A DNA stretch of 43,756 nt, taken from an uncultured Lachnospiraceae bacterium. GTDB taxonomy: Bacteria; Bacillota; Clostridia; Lachnospirales; Lachnospiraceae. Every line of letters begins with the position of its first letter. Position 1 is the stretch's first letter. The notes beneath the pieces are model-generated. The model was not told where the DNA came from, searched no databases, and saw only the letters and a list, made by a program, of their open reading frames with translations. The position numbers were made by a program, and so were the translations under genes. The stretch is from NCBI GenBank assembly GCA_947623805.1, contig CANQHZ010000024.1, forward strand, positions 1 to 43,756, written 5' to 3'. Below, in pieces: positions 8,997-16,721 of this stretch.

Positions 8997-9353
8997 CTAT
9001 TTCTTTTCATCAATTCCAACCAGATACTTCTTCTGCGCGCGCATAAGCACCATCCCATAGACAATGACAATTCCGACTACCGCGAGGTTCATCAGCGAGT
9101 CAAGCATCGGATGCGTCGCCAGTATGCCAAGCGCGCCGATGCAGCCACAACCAAACAGCACAATTCCAAGCGCAAGCGTAAAAGGAAATGTAAATTTTAT
9201 AAAACCTTTCGGGTCCTTTGCCCTGCTGATTGGAAATCCTTTTCCCACGAGCATCTCAGGAATTTTGCCGCTCATGTTCATCTGCACTGCCCAGTACATC
9301 ATATACACGCCGCACGCCATTATAAGTATCCTAAATATTGTCACAAGGTCCAT
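8997..9353 (-). CDS. Small three-TM membrane protein, unknown function
   Basis: Short integral membrane protein with three hydrophobic segments: about residues 1-23, 55-75 and 85-105. A positively charged loop between the first two contains KGFPISRAKDPKGF, and the C-terminus is charged (KKYLVGIDEKK). The family is not recognised. I chose the ATG at 9353 because GTGAGG lies 9 nt upstream; the open frame extends to a GTG at 9368. It sits between thrC (20-bp gap) and deoC (24-bp gap) and is surely cotranscribed with both, though no functional link is evident. Confidence 0.8.
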   Translation of the reverse strand: MDLVTIFRILIMACGVYMMYWAVQMNMSGKIPEMLVGKGFPISRAKDPKGFIKFTFPFTLALGIVLFGCGCIGALGILATHPMLDSLMNLAVVGIVIVYGMVLMRAQKKYLVGIDEKK

Positions 9354-9373
9354 TATTCTCAACCTCACTTACA

Positions 9374-10861
9374 TTATATCCCAAGGAATTTCATAACAAC
9401 TGCTTTCATATCTTCCTTGTCACAAACCGTATTATGTAAAACGGGGGCCGTCCTTATCTCGTCTATCGCCTTTGGAATTTTGACATTCGCAAGCTTTGAA
9501 AGCTCATCTGCAAGCTCAAAGTCGCCCATTGAGTCATATTTCTTGTCAATCGCGTTCATTACGCTGCGCGTAAACTTAAACGGACTTGCCGTAGACGCAA
9601 CTACAGTCTTTGTATTGTCGCCTGTCGCCGCCTTGTATTTATTCAATACCGTCGCCGCTACAGCCGTATGCGTATCAATGACATATCCTGTCTTTTCATA
9701 AAGAGCCTTTATCGTATCCGCCGTCTCCTGCTCCGTAGCATAGCCGCCGCAAAAATCGGTCATGGCATTTTTCATATCGTGTGTTATTTCATATTTGCCC
9801 TGTTTTGAAAGACTGTTCATAAATGCCGCGTTTTTGTCGGCATCACATCCTGCCGTCATATAGATAAGTCTTTCCAGATTGCTTGAAATCAGTATGTCCA
9901 TAGACGGTGAGCTTGTGAGTATAAACTCCCTGTTTTTGTCATAGATGCCCGTCTCAAAGAAATCGTACAGCACCTTGTTTTCATTTGAGGCGCAGATAAG
10001 CTTGGCGATAGGCACTCCCATATGCTTTGCAAAATAGGCGGCGAGGATATTGCCGAAATTACCTGTCGGCACGACTACGTTGAGTTTCTCGCCGTTTTCA
10101 AGCTTGCCCTCTTTCAAAAGCTGGGCGTAGGCATATACATAGTAAACAACCTGCGGCACAAGCCTGCCTATGTTTATTGAGTTGGCGGAAGAAAACTGAA
10201 AGCCTGCGTCCGCCATCTGCTTTTCAAGCTCTTTGTCGCCAAAAAGCTTTTTTACGCCCGTCTGCGCATCGTCAAAATTGCCTGTAATGCCTACTACAAA
10301 GGTGTTGTCGCCTTTCTGCGTCACCATCTGCTTTTCCTGTATAGGGCTTACACCGTTCTTTGGATAAAATACTATGATTTTCGTGCCCTTTACATCGGCA
10401 AAGCCTGCAAGCGCCGCCTTGCCTGTATCTCCACTTGTCGCAGTAAGGATTACTATTTCATTACTAACGTTATTTTTTCGTGCCGACGTAATCAGAAGAT
10501 GCGGCAGGATAGAAAGCGCCATATCCTTAAACGCTATAGTCGCGCCGTGAAAAAGCTCCAAATAATACGCGCCGTCAGCCTCCACGAGCGGCGTCATAAC
10601 CTCCGTGTCAAATTTGCTGTCATACGCCTTATTGATACAGTCCTTAAGCTCATCCTCCGTAAAATCAGTGAGAAACAGCTTCATTACCTCATACGCCGTT
10701 TCCTGATAGGTCATATGCGAAAACTCCTCGAGCCCCTTGTCCAGTGTCGGTATCGCCTCCGGTACATAAAGCCCGCCATCATCGGCAAGACCTTTCAAAA
10801 TAGCCTGTGATGCCTTTACAGGCTTGCTTTTGCTTCTTGTGCTTTGATAGAACAATTCCAT
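9374..10861 (-). CDS. thrC: Threonine synthase
   Basis: PLP enzyme converting O-phosphohomoserine to threonine. 495 residues, typical of the long (fungal/enterobacterial-like) class. The N-terminal substrate region YQSTRSK, the PLP-lysine motif IAFKDMALSI (about residue 112) and the PLP-phosphate loop region TATSGDTGKAAL and PTGNFGN are all present. It is the first gene of the operon, with GAGGAG just before the ATG at 10861 and the promoter TTGCAG-17-TATACT upstream. The leader holds GGGTTTTACCC but no recognisable T-box or Thr-rich leader peptide. Confidence 0.96.
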   Translation of the reverse strand: MELFYQSTRSKSKPVKASQAILKGLADDGGLYVPEAIPTLDKGLEEFSHMTYQETAYEVMKLFLTDFTEDELKDCINKAYDSKFDTEVMTPLVEADGAYYLELFHGATIAFKDMALSILPHLLITSARKNNVSNEIVILTATSGDTGKAALAGFADVKGTKIIVFYPKNGVSPIQEKQMVTQKGDNTFVVGITGNFDDAQTGVKKLFGDKELEKQMADAGFQFSSANSINIGRLVPQVVYYVYAYAQLLKEGKLENGEKLNVVVPTGNFGNILAAYFAKHMGVPIAKLICASNENKVLYDFFETGIYDKNREFILTSSPSMDILISSNLERLIYMTAGCDADKNAAFMNSLSKQGKYEITHDMKNAMTDFCGGYATEQETADTIKALYEKTGYVIDTHTAVAATVLNKYKAATGDNTKTVVASTASPFKFTRSVMNAIDKKYDSMGDFELADELSKLANVKIPKAIDEIRTAPVLHNTVCDKEDMKAVVMKFLGI

Positions 10862-10909
10862 TTCATTTCTCCTCTTAATACTGCTAATTTGGGTAAAACC
10901 CTTTTTGTA

Positions 10910-10938
10910 AGTATAACATAGTATTTTTGTGACTGCAA
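10910..10938 (-). promoter_or_regulatory. Promoter of the thrC operon
   Basis: Minus-strand TTGCAG (10933-10938) and TATACT (10910-10915) with a 17-bp spacer. The start point near 10903 gives a 40-nt leader. Confidence 0.65.
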
Positions 10939-10962
10939 CAGAGAATACGCGCTATCTTAGCT

Positions 10963-11583
10963 TTATCTCGTATAGAAATCATGTCCACCGTAAGAGAATA
11001 GAAATGTCAGGTTGTCGTCAAACCATTGTGCGTTTTCGGGCGGAGTGTATTTTCGCGCCATAAAAAACAGTGCTCCGTTTGAGACGTCCTCGCCTCTAAG
11101 CGCGCTGTACACTACCTCCTTTGTTTCCGCGGAAACCGCTACCTCATTTATGACGCCGTTCGATACTGGGGAAAATTGCGTGACATTCTGCGACTGCTGA
11201 TAGACAACATCTGTTATGTTATTGGGAAACTGTTTGTTTTTGACGCGGTTTATGACGACATTCGCCACCAAAAGCTTGCCGCGCCTGTCCTCGCCGCCTG
11301 CCTCAGCCTGCACTATTTTCATAAGCGTCTCAATGTCTGCGTCCGATGCTTTCACACAATACATAGGCTTTAGCGTATCATAGCTTATGACGCGCTGGAT
11401 TGAGGCGCGCGGCTCTATTTGCGCTTCATAACTATGAGTGATGCTCTGCGCCGCACTGTTCTGTACATATGTGTATGCCTCCACTGGCTCTATGCCATAT
11501 ACAATATCGCCCCTTGAAAGCATCAGCGCAGACGCGCAGGCTATATTTGCAAGTAACAATAAAAAGAAATTTTTTGAGTACAT
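10963..11583 (-). CDS. Secreted cell-wall hydrolase, SleB/Hydrolase_2 type
   Basis: Secreted peptidoglycan-acting enzyme of 206 residues. Its signal-like N-terminus (about residues 5-22) is followed by a linker and a Hydrolase_2 domain (about 85-206). The family marks are IVQAEAGGEDRRGKLLVANV (the catalytic Glu in QAEA), INRVKNKQFPNNITDVVYQ, then the C-terminal GALFFMARKY...GGHDFY. This fold is shared with the spore cortex-lytic enzyme SleB, but there is no peptidoglycan-binding repeat, so a role in vegetative wall turnover is as likely as germination. The ribosome binding site (AAAGGA) is unusually far (16 nt) from the ATG and lies in a hairpin loop. Confidence 0.88.
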   Translation of the reverse strand: MYSKNFFLLLLANIACASALMLSRGDIVYGIEPVEAYTYVQNSAAQSITHSYEAQIEPRASIQRVISYDTLKPMYCVKASDADIETLMKIVQAEAGGEDRRGKLLVANVVINRVKNKQFPNNITDVVYQQSQNVTQFSPVSNGVINEVAVSAETKEVVYSALRGEDVSNGALFFMARKYTPPENAQWFDDNLTFLFSYGGHDFYTR

Positions 11584-11585
11584 AA

Positions 11586-11619
11586 GCTAATATATTAAGT
11601 CCTTTCTTAATATGCTAAT
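11586..11619 (-). promoter_or_regulatory. Hairpin presenting the SD of the SleB-like gene
   Basis: On the transcript, ATATTAAG pairs with CTTAATAT (8 bp, plus about 3 more pairs after one mismatch). The 6-nt loop AAAGGA is the only visible Shine-Dalgarno sequence. The stem's 3' arm occupies the space between SD and ATG, so folding would shorten the effective 16-nt spacing. This could tune translation. Confidence 0.4.
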
Positions 11620-11735
11620 ATTTGTTTTCAACCTTTATGGTTGTCCATATATTAGTTTATTCGCTTGTACACAAAATAATTCACCATATTTGAAAAAATT
11701 TGGAATTAACGTTGGCGGCATTAAAATCGCACAAT

Positions 11736-11777
11736 AAAAAGAATGTTCCTGCCTTAAAGCTTAGGAACATTCTTTTT
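11736..11777. terminator. Bidirectional-looking terminator hairpin
   Basis: Perfect 15-bp stem AAAAAGAATGTTCCT/AGGAACATTCTTTTT around a 12-nt loop. The T-rich 3' arm serves either strand. It lies about 90 bp after the amidase stop and upstream of the SleB-like gene, so it separates the two units. Confidence 0.85.
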
Positions 11778-11867
11778 ATTAACTAATATTCTATTTGTGA
11801 CAGCACTTCAACGCTTTCGGCAAAATCAGAAATTTTCCATTCGCTTCCGACCATTTCCACTACGTAT

Positions 11868-12989
11868 TTACATCTCTGTGCCAACAATGCCAAATCCCTT
11901 GGCTATGCCGTATGCGTCTGCTCTTGCCCATATTTGGGCCAAATCTTCTGTCATTGCAAGCCGGCGCATTTCCTCGACTGTGTGAAAACCGTGTTCTACA
12001 ATCATTCCAGGCACGCCGATATTTGCCGAGCCTTTTAGCACTCCGTAGTAATCGCCATCATTTCCGATCCTGCAGCATACCGTTCCCAATGCGTTGAGCA
12101 TATCGTTGTAAGTGTCGGTCCACTGCTTTATTGACGATTTGTCAACCGTATCAAATTCATCCGTAAACGTCAGCCCCGCTTCATAACTTGCCTTTGTCAG
12201 TTCCATGCCGATTTGGTTTGCTACGTTTATCGCGACATCCGACTTGGCTGCAATCTGATTTACAATAACGATTGTCTTATTAATTTCCATCGGCTGCTGG
12301 CATGTCGGGCAGCCATTGGCATTTTCATTATTTGCATTTGTATGTATTGAAACAAACAAATCAGCGTCTTTTGCATATTCGCCTCTTAAGCCGATGTGAC
12401 CTTTGTCCAAATCTCCATTTGTGTATCCGCCTATCGTAATGCTGTCCGTTTCACGCGTCAGGTATGAATCTATACCATAATACGCCAGTTCCTGTTTCAG
12501 CGCCAATGCCACGCGCAATGTAAATATTCCTTCCTCATATCCGTAGAAGTTGTCACCGCTTAGGTTTGAGGCGCCTTTATAATGACCTGGGTCGATACAA
12601 ATCACAATGCCTGTCGGCGCGGTTTCTTCGGCTTTCGCAATTTCTTGCGCTTTCGGTTCTGCTGTCGACGCAGTCTCGGGCTCTGTTTTCTGTGTCTCAG
12701 GTTCCGTTTCCTGCGTTTCTGTCATGGTTTCAGGCTCTGTCTCTTGTGCCTCCGTCATGATTTCTGGCTCTGTCTCCTGTGTCTCCGCCATGGTTTCAGG
12801 CTCTGTCTCCTGTGCTTTTCGTGTTTCCATTAGGGTTTCCGTTTCCTGTATTTCTGATGCGATTTCAAAAATGTCAATCGTTTCTCTTTGTTGCTTTTTT
12901 TCATGTATATTTTTTAAAACAAATGTAGCAAGTACAGCTATCAAAATAAATACCGAGACTATAGCCATTATTTTTGTCCCTTTTTTCAA
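11868..12989 (-). CDS. Membrane-anchored N-acetylmuramoyl-L-alanine amidase
   Basis: Zn-dependent amidase that cuts the bond between muramic acid and the stem peptide. Layout: an N-terminal membrane anchor, a low-complexity Glu/Thr/Gln/Pro stalk of about 80 residues made of 11-residue repeats, then an Amidase_3 domain. Zn ligands and catalytic residues are visible in CIDPGHYKGA (His), GYEEGIFTLRVAL (Glu), FVSIHTNANN (His) and MIVEHGFHT (Glu). The start is uncertain: GTG 13016 begins the open frame, TTG 12989 follows AAGGGGG, and ATG 12968 follows AAGGGA. The stalk probably holds the enzyme out into the wall. Confidence 0.9.
   Translation of the reverse strand: MKKGTKIMAIVSVFILIAVLATFVLKNIHEKKQQRETIDIFEIASEIQETETLMETRKAQETEPETMAETQETEPEIMTEAQETEPETMTETQETEPETQKTEPETASTAEPKAQEIAKAEETAPTGIVICIDPGHYKGASNLSGDNFYGYEEGIFTLRVALALKQELAYYGIDSYLTRETDSITIGGYTNGDLDKGHIGLRGEYAKDADLFVSIHTNANNENANGCPTCQQPMEINKTIVIVNQIAAKSDVAINVANQIGMELTKASYEAGLTFTDEFDTVDKSSIKQWTDTYNDMLNALGTVCCRIGNDGDYYGVLKGSANIGVPGMIVEHGFHTVEEMRRLAMTEDLAQIWARADAYGIAKGFGIVGTEM
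12673..12822 (-). repeat. 33-bp tandem repeats encoding the amidase stalk
   Basis: Units starting at 12724, 12757 and 12790 are each 33 bp and closely alike, encoding the 11-residue unit TQETEPETMTE. More decayed copies continue toward 12673. The array is in frame, so copy-number change would lengthen or shorten the stalk without breaking the gene. Confidence 0.75.
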
Positions 12990-13073
12990 TTTATTTATTC
13001 CCCCTTTTCTTAGCACATTTTTTACTTACATGCAAATATTTCTGTTAAATTTAACACGCAGTCTTTTTATCGC

Positions 13074-13379
13074 TTAAATTGCAATGCTGTCCAGCTTGTC
13101 AATAATCTCGTCGTAATTGTATTCTCCACACAAGTCTTCAAAACTTTCTTGCATTTCCACGGAATTATATAAGCCGTATTTTTCTTTTATGGAACTTTCG
13201 TCCAGCTCGTTGCCTTGGGCATCGTAATAATGCGTACCACCTATATTTCCTCTTTCTCGCGGCATATCCCCTGCCGTATTAATAATTGATATCTTGACAG
13301 ATTTACGCACACAAAAAGCCGCCCTGCAAGAAATAGCTTCTGCGCGTGCTTTCTTGAAAGATGCGGCATAAATGCACAT
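13074..13379 (-). CDS. Hypothetical protein (101 aa), start uncertain
   Basis: Not recognised. The open frame starts 4 nt after the stop of the PD-(D/E)XK-like gene, with no convincing ribosome binding site. The first 38 or so residues are Arg/Ala/Cys-rich and look unlike coding sequence. The remainder (from MPRERGNIGG at 13265) is acidic and ends in a helical stretch with EYNYDEIIDKLDSIAI, more like a real protein. It may be the decayed 3' part of another gene or a short ORF coupled to its neighbour. Confidence 0.4.
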   Translation of the reverse strand: MCIYAASFKKARAEAISCRAAFCVRKSVKISIINTAGDMPRERGNIGGTHYYDAQGNELDESSIKEKYGLYNSVEMQESFEDLCGEYNYDEIIDKLDSIAI

Positions 13380-13383
13380 ATAT

Positions 13384-14328
13384 CTAATTTTTTAAATATG
13401 AAAGAGCTTCCTGCTCTGACAAAACGTAATTCTTTTTTAATGCTTCTTTGATTTCGGTATCACTTATGCCCATGCTGCGAAGCATGCCTGCGGCGGCTTT
13501 GATTGTTCTTGCTGTTGTTTCCTTTTCTACGCGTTCGGCGGTTTCCTTGCATTCTTTATTTACTACCGCGTCAATCTCCGGTTTCATTATATCCATCAAT
13601 GCCTGGCACATAGCCTCATCTCCCCTCTTTAATTCCTCGATTATGTCTCTGTTTGCTGCAACACTTACATCAAGCACGGCGTCTATCAGGTTTCTTTCCT
13701 CCTGGCTCTCCACTTTCCTTGAGTATTCTATCACTCGCACCATTTCCTGCTTCGTCACTTTGTCTGACAGCAGGTGCAGCCATTCATGACCTACGCTGTT
13801 TAGCTCATTCCCTACAACTATCTGCGTAGGGATTGTAAAGTCACTTTCTATGTAGTATATGCCGCTGTATGGATTTGATACTTCGTAGCTGTTTCCCGCA
13901 AAATATTTAAACAATGCTTTCGGCTTTGTCTCTCGTATCAGGGTGGCGGTTATCTCATTAAACTTTATTTTGTCAACGCTTTCGCCATATGCCTTGTATA
14001 AATAGGCATATGCCTGTACCTTTGAGACTGTATCTATTGACAGTGTGTCCTTTGCTGACTTGTATTCAATAATATTGTGCGTCTTAAAAAATTTGCCTAT
14101 CTCATTTTCAAGGACGGCGTCCTTTACTTTCTTTATCACAAGACAGTCTATCTGCAGCGGTTTCCTGTTCAGGTTGTGTTCCCTGTCAAAAATAAGGCTG
14201 TCTTTTTCCTTTATAAACTCCATTTCAAGCGCCGCCCCAAACGCGGGATGCCACTGCAGCTTTCTTTGTTTGGTCTCAGCGCCTGTGTTTTTGTCCGTGA
14301 TTGTTTCTTCTGGTTCTTTATCTGGCAT
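13384..14328 (-). CDS. PD-(D/E)XK nuclease-like (Rpn/transposase-associated) protein
   Basis: 314-residue protein whose N-terminal half has a PD-(D/E)XK-like core: Asp 61 in PLQIDCLVIKK, then NIIEYKSAKD giving Glu 88-x-Lys 90. The middle carries a short sequence VGNELNSVGHEWLHLL. The C-terminal part is helical and charged (EEL.RGDEAM...ECKETAERVEKE...GMLRSMGISDTEIKEAL), as in Rpn-family recombination-promoting nucleases common in Clostridia. GGGAG precedes the ATG at 14328, and a promoter lies at 14366-14395. Whether it still cleaves DNA is unknown; such genes are often multicopy and horizontally moved. Confidence 0.65.
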   Translation of the reverse strand: MPDKEPEETITDKNTGAETKQRKLQWHPAFGAALEMEFIKEKDSLIFDREHNLNRKPLQIDCLVIKKVKDAVLENEIGKFFKTHNIIEYKSAKDTLSIDTVSKVQAYAYLYKAYGESVDKIKFNEITATLIRETKPKALFKYFAGNSYEVSNPYSGIYYIESDFTIPTQIVVGNELNSVGHEWLHLLSDKVTKQEMVRVIEYSRKVESQEERNLIDAVLDVSVAANRDIIEELKRGDEAMCQALMDIMKPEIDAVVNKECKETAERVEKETTARTIKAAAGMLRSMGISDTEIKEALKKNYVLSEQEALSYLKN

Positions 14329-14365
14329 TTGTTACTCCCTTGGTAAATATTGTTCTGTCAAGTTC

Positions 14366-14395
14366 ATTATACTGCCATGGTGCTAATGTTGTAAA
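14366..14395 (-). promoter_or_regulatory. Promoter of the PD-(D/E)XK gene
   Basis: Minus-strand TTTACA (14390-14395) and a perfect TATAAT (14366-14371) with an 18-bp spacer. Confidence 0.6.
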
Positions 14396-14447
14396 GAAAA
14401 TTATTTTTACCGCTTAGTTTGCCATTCTGTCAAAAATACAAATTACA

Positions 14448-14476
14448 TTGACAATAAAAATATCCATTGTTATCAT
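14448..14476 (+). promoter_or_regulatory. Promoter of the AP2-like gene
   Basis: Plus-strand TTGACA (14448-14453) and TATCAT (14471-14476) with a 17-bp spacer. The expected start is near 14483, about 35 nt before the TTG start codon. It is divergent from the promoter at 14366-14395. Confidence 0.7.
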
Positions 14477-14517
14477 ATATTTGAACACACTCTTGACTGC
14501 TATAGGAGGGATTTTGC

Positions 14518-15300
14518 TTGAAAGGCGTTTATGAAACATGCAGAAAGGACGGCAGTGTATACTACCGCGCCTCTTTTACTTATAAGAACAAGCACATCAG
14601 CTTGGGCGGTTTTGATACAGATACGGAGGCTAACCGCGCTTATGCCGAAGCCGGCAGGCTTGCCAATGACAAAAGCACATCTATTGAAGACTACTCGACA
14701 GATTCCGCTCTGCCCTTTGAAAAGTGGGTGATTATCATCAACTTCCGCGACAACGGACTTTATTTTTCCACGCCTATCTATGCGCGTCCCAAATTTTTTT
14801 ATTATTATATGTCGCCATCGCTTGTACTGAAATTTGATATAGACGATTTGTTTTATTATTCATCGCACAAGATTATGAAAAGAAACGGGCACCTGTTTGT
14901 CGCGGATTACGGTATGCAGGTGAATGTCCTAAACCGCTACGACATCAGAAGCTTTGCCGTGGCAGGCAGGGATTATGTATTTCTAAACGGCGATGATACG
15001 GATTTTCGCAGACAAAATCTAAAGATAATCAACCGCTACAACGGCGTCCACGCCATCACAACCAAGGGACGCACCAAATATAAGGCAAAGATAAACGTCC
15101 CCGGTTACTACATAATCGGCACATATCACAGCGAGCTTGAAGCCGCAATTGCCTACAACAAAGCAATTGATACCTTAAAAAGAAACGGCGTGAAAAAAAA
15201 TTATACGCAAAACTATATCGACGGACTTTCACCGTCAGCATATGCCGATATTTACTCAAAACTCAAAATTTCCGATAAGATTGTAAATTATAAAAAGTAA
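14518..15300 (+). CDS. AP2-domain protein with a degenerate HNH-like centre
   Basis: The only convincing plus-strand gene. 260 residues in three parts. The N-terminal AP2-like three-strand/helix unit (about 3-50) contains YYRASFTYKNKHISLGGFDT and TEANRAYAEAGRLA. The middle (about 120-175) resembles an HNH core, but with FLNGDDTDFRRQNLKIINR where a His-rich metal site is expected. A second AP2-like unit follows (about 178-222: KYKAKINVPGYYIIGTYHSE, EAAIAYNKAIDTLK). AP2 domains bind DNA and occur in bacterial homing endonucleases; loss of the metal-site His residues suggests a DNA-binding regulator derived from one. The TTG start is supported by AGGAGGG about 8 nt upstream. It converges with the GH25 gene, 5 bp away. 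Confidence 0.65.
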   Translation: MKGVYETCRKDGSVYYRASFTYKNKHISLGGFDTDTEANRAYAEAGRLANDKSTSIEDYSTDSALPFEKWVIIINFRDNGLYFSTPIYARPKFFYYYMSPSLVLKFDIDDLFYYSSHKIMKRNGHLFVADYGMQVNVLNRYDIRSFAVAGRDYVFLNGDDTDFRRQNLKIINRYNGVHAITTKGRTKYKAKINVPGYYIIGTYHSELEAAIAYNKAIDTLKRNGVKKNYTQNYIDGLSPSAYADIYSKLKISDKIVNYKK

Positions 15301-15305
15301 TCCTA

Positions 15306-16595
15306 TTATTTCGCATAATCCACAAAGCTTATGCTCATAGCCACATCTCCGGAAACACCGCTGATACTGCCGTCAGAATCATACTGCCATATGCCAAATT
15401 CATACGGATACTGCGGCTTGCTGCCGTCCTCGGCTATCCAAACATCATAATCCTCAAGCACATCAAGGTCAAGCATCGTGAGCAGCCATTCAAGGTCTCC
15501 GTAAATCATCGGCTTATAGCCCGCGTCAGCTATCTCGTCAAGAAACGCGGTCGCTATCTGCGTCCTGTCCTTTGTGTCAAGCGCCTCGATACGCGCCATG
15601 TCACCGTCTATGTTTTCCATGACGAAGACTACAGGATAACTTATATCATAACCTTCTATCGCGTCAAGCAGCACGTCCGCTTCCTCACGCGCCTCAGCCT
15701 TTGTGACCGCCTGCGAGCAGAAATACACGCCTATATCAAGCTTAGCGTCCTCCGCGTCCTTTATATTATCCTCAAAATTCTCATCCATAACAATATTTCC
15801 GCTGCTGTAACCTCGCGCCCCAACCCTAAGCATGCAAAAATCGCACTTAGCCTTTTTTAACTTTTCAAAATCAACATCTCCATTGTTTGACGAGATATCC
15901 ACTCCAAGCCATGACGCCGCCTTGCCATTTTCATAATATCTCATAATTGACTGGTCAAGTTTAAGATTATCATAATCGTATTTATTGCGCGGCATATCCT
16001 CGTCAATATCTACCCATTCCTTTGTGCCGTCCGAATGAGAAACGCGTATGCGGGTGACTTCTTCGTCTTCGTCTTCCTCATCATTCTCGTCGCTCTCCTT
16101 TGTGTCCTCCGCACTCTCACGCTCCGCCATGTCATACACGGATGTCTTCCCCGACACAAGCTCATCCGCCGTAGCCTTGGATTCACTTTCCTTGCTGTTC
16201 TCCGAGCCATCGCCCGATACAGTCTCGCCCGTAGTCTGATTTGTGACCGTACCGTTGCCGCTACTTGATTTAGAGCTTGTATTGTCCCTCCTGCCCGTAT
16301 CAGGCAGCGTCCAAATATCAAGCTGGTTCGCGGTAAGTCTTCCGCTCGAAGTCAAATCCTCTGATTCATTCTGCGCCGACGCACCGCTCTGCTGCAGCCG
16401 CTCCTCCCTCTGAGCCACAGCCTCCGCATAGCCACGTCCATCCGATTTGCCCCTCGCTCCATTCGCCCAAAAAACAAGCGCCGTCACAGCCAATACAACA
16501 ATTGACATTATCAAAGCCATATATACAAAAGTTATACTCGAATTTGAGCCTCGCTCCTCGTTATTATAATCATCGTCATCATCATAAAGCCTCAT
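15306..16595 (-). CDS. Membrane-anchored GH25-like protein with altered active site
   Basis: Protein of about 429 residues. A short acidic cytoplasmic tail (YDDDDDYNNEERG) and one membrane helix precede a long Ser/Thr/Glu-rich linker (about 60-200), which leads to a GH25 (lysozyme-fold) domain (about 230-429). GH25 marks include GVDISSNNGDVDFEKLKKA, LRVGARGYSSG, IGVYFCSQA, KPMIYGDLEWL and the ending SISFVDYAK. The catalytic strand reads YPVVFVMENID: the Asp of the usual D-x-E is Met. Near the end, GDVAMSISF has Ala where VD(L/M) is usual. It may be a weak enzyme or a wall-binding protein. The start is the ATG at 16595, with GGAGGT 11 nt upstream; the open frame begins at 16613. Confidence 0.8.
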   Translation of the reverse strand: MRLYDDDDDYNNEERGSNSSITFVYMALIMSIVVLAVTALVFWANGARGKSDGRGYAEAVAQREERLQQSGASAQNESEDLTSSGRLTANQLDIWTLPDTGRRDNTSSKSSSGNGTVTNQTTGETVSGDGSENSKESESKATADELVSGKTSVYDMAERESAEDTKESDENDEEDEDEEVTRIRVSHSDGTKEWVDIDEDMPRNKYDYDNLKLDQSIMRYYENGKAASWLGVDISSNNGDVDFEKLKKAKCDFCMLRVGARGYSSGNIVMDENFEDNIKDAEDAKLDIGVYFCSQAVTKAEAREEADVLLDAIEGYDISYPVVFVMENIDGDMARIEALDTKDRTQIATAFLDEIADAGYKPMIYGDLEWLLTMLDLDVLEDYDVWIAEDGSKPQYPYEFGIWQYDSDGSISGVSGDVAMSISFVDYAK

Positions 16596-16656
16596 ATAAC
16601 GAAAGACCTCCATTCTTTAAAAACCAACATTTTAATAAGCACCAATCATACAGCCC

Positions 16657-16685
16657 ATTATAACGTATTCTCTAAATTATATCAA
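16657..16685 (-). promoter_or_regulatory. Promoter of the GH25-like gene
   Basis: Minus-strand TTGATA (16680-16685) and a perfect TATAAT (16657-16662) with a 17-bp spacer. It lies in the 108-bp gap after rnfB. No terminator hairpin is visible after rnfB, so read-through from the Rnf operon is possible. Confidence 0.65.
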
Positions 16686-16721
16686 ATACTTTTTTAGCAA
16701 TCACATAAAATCACATAAAAT

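Noticed and set aside
8934-9701. Plus-strand 255-aa ORF across deoC, the small membrane protein and thrC
   Set aside because: It overlaps three well-supported minus-strand genes and has a composition typical of an antisense shadow.
10862-10962. A T-box or threonine attenuator before thrC
   Set aside because: The leader is only about 40 nt, with a 4-bp GGGT/ACCC pairing and no T-box sequence or Thr-codon run.
12673-12822. 33-bp tandem repeats as a CRISPR or non-coding satellite
   Set aside because: The period is a multiple of three, contiguous without spacers, and encodes the amidase stalk.
12607-13077. Plus-strand 156-aa ORF opposite the amidase stalk
   Set aside because: It is the antisense reading of the low-complexity repeat (Val/Ser/Cys-rich), with no ribosome binding site; the minus frame has a clear amidase.
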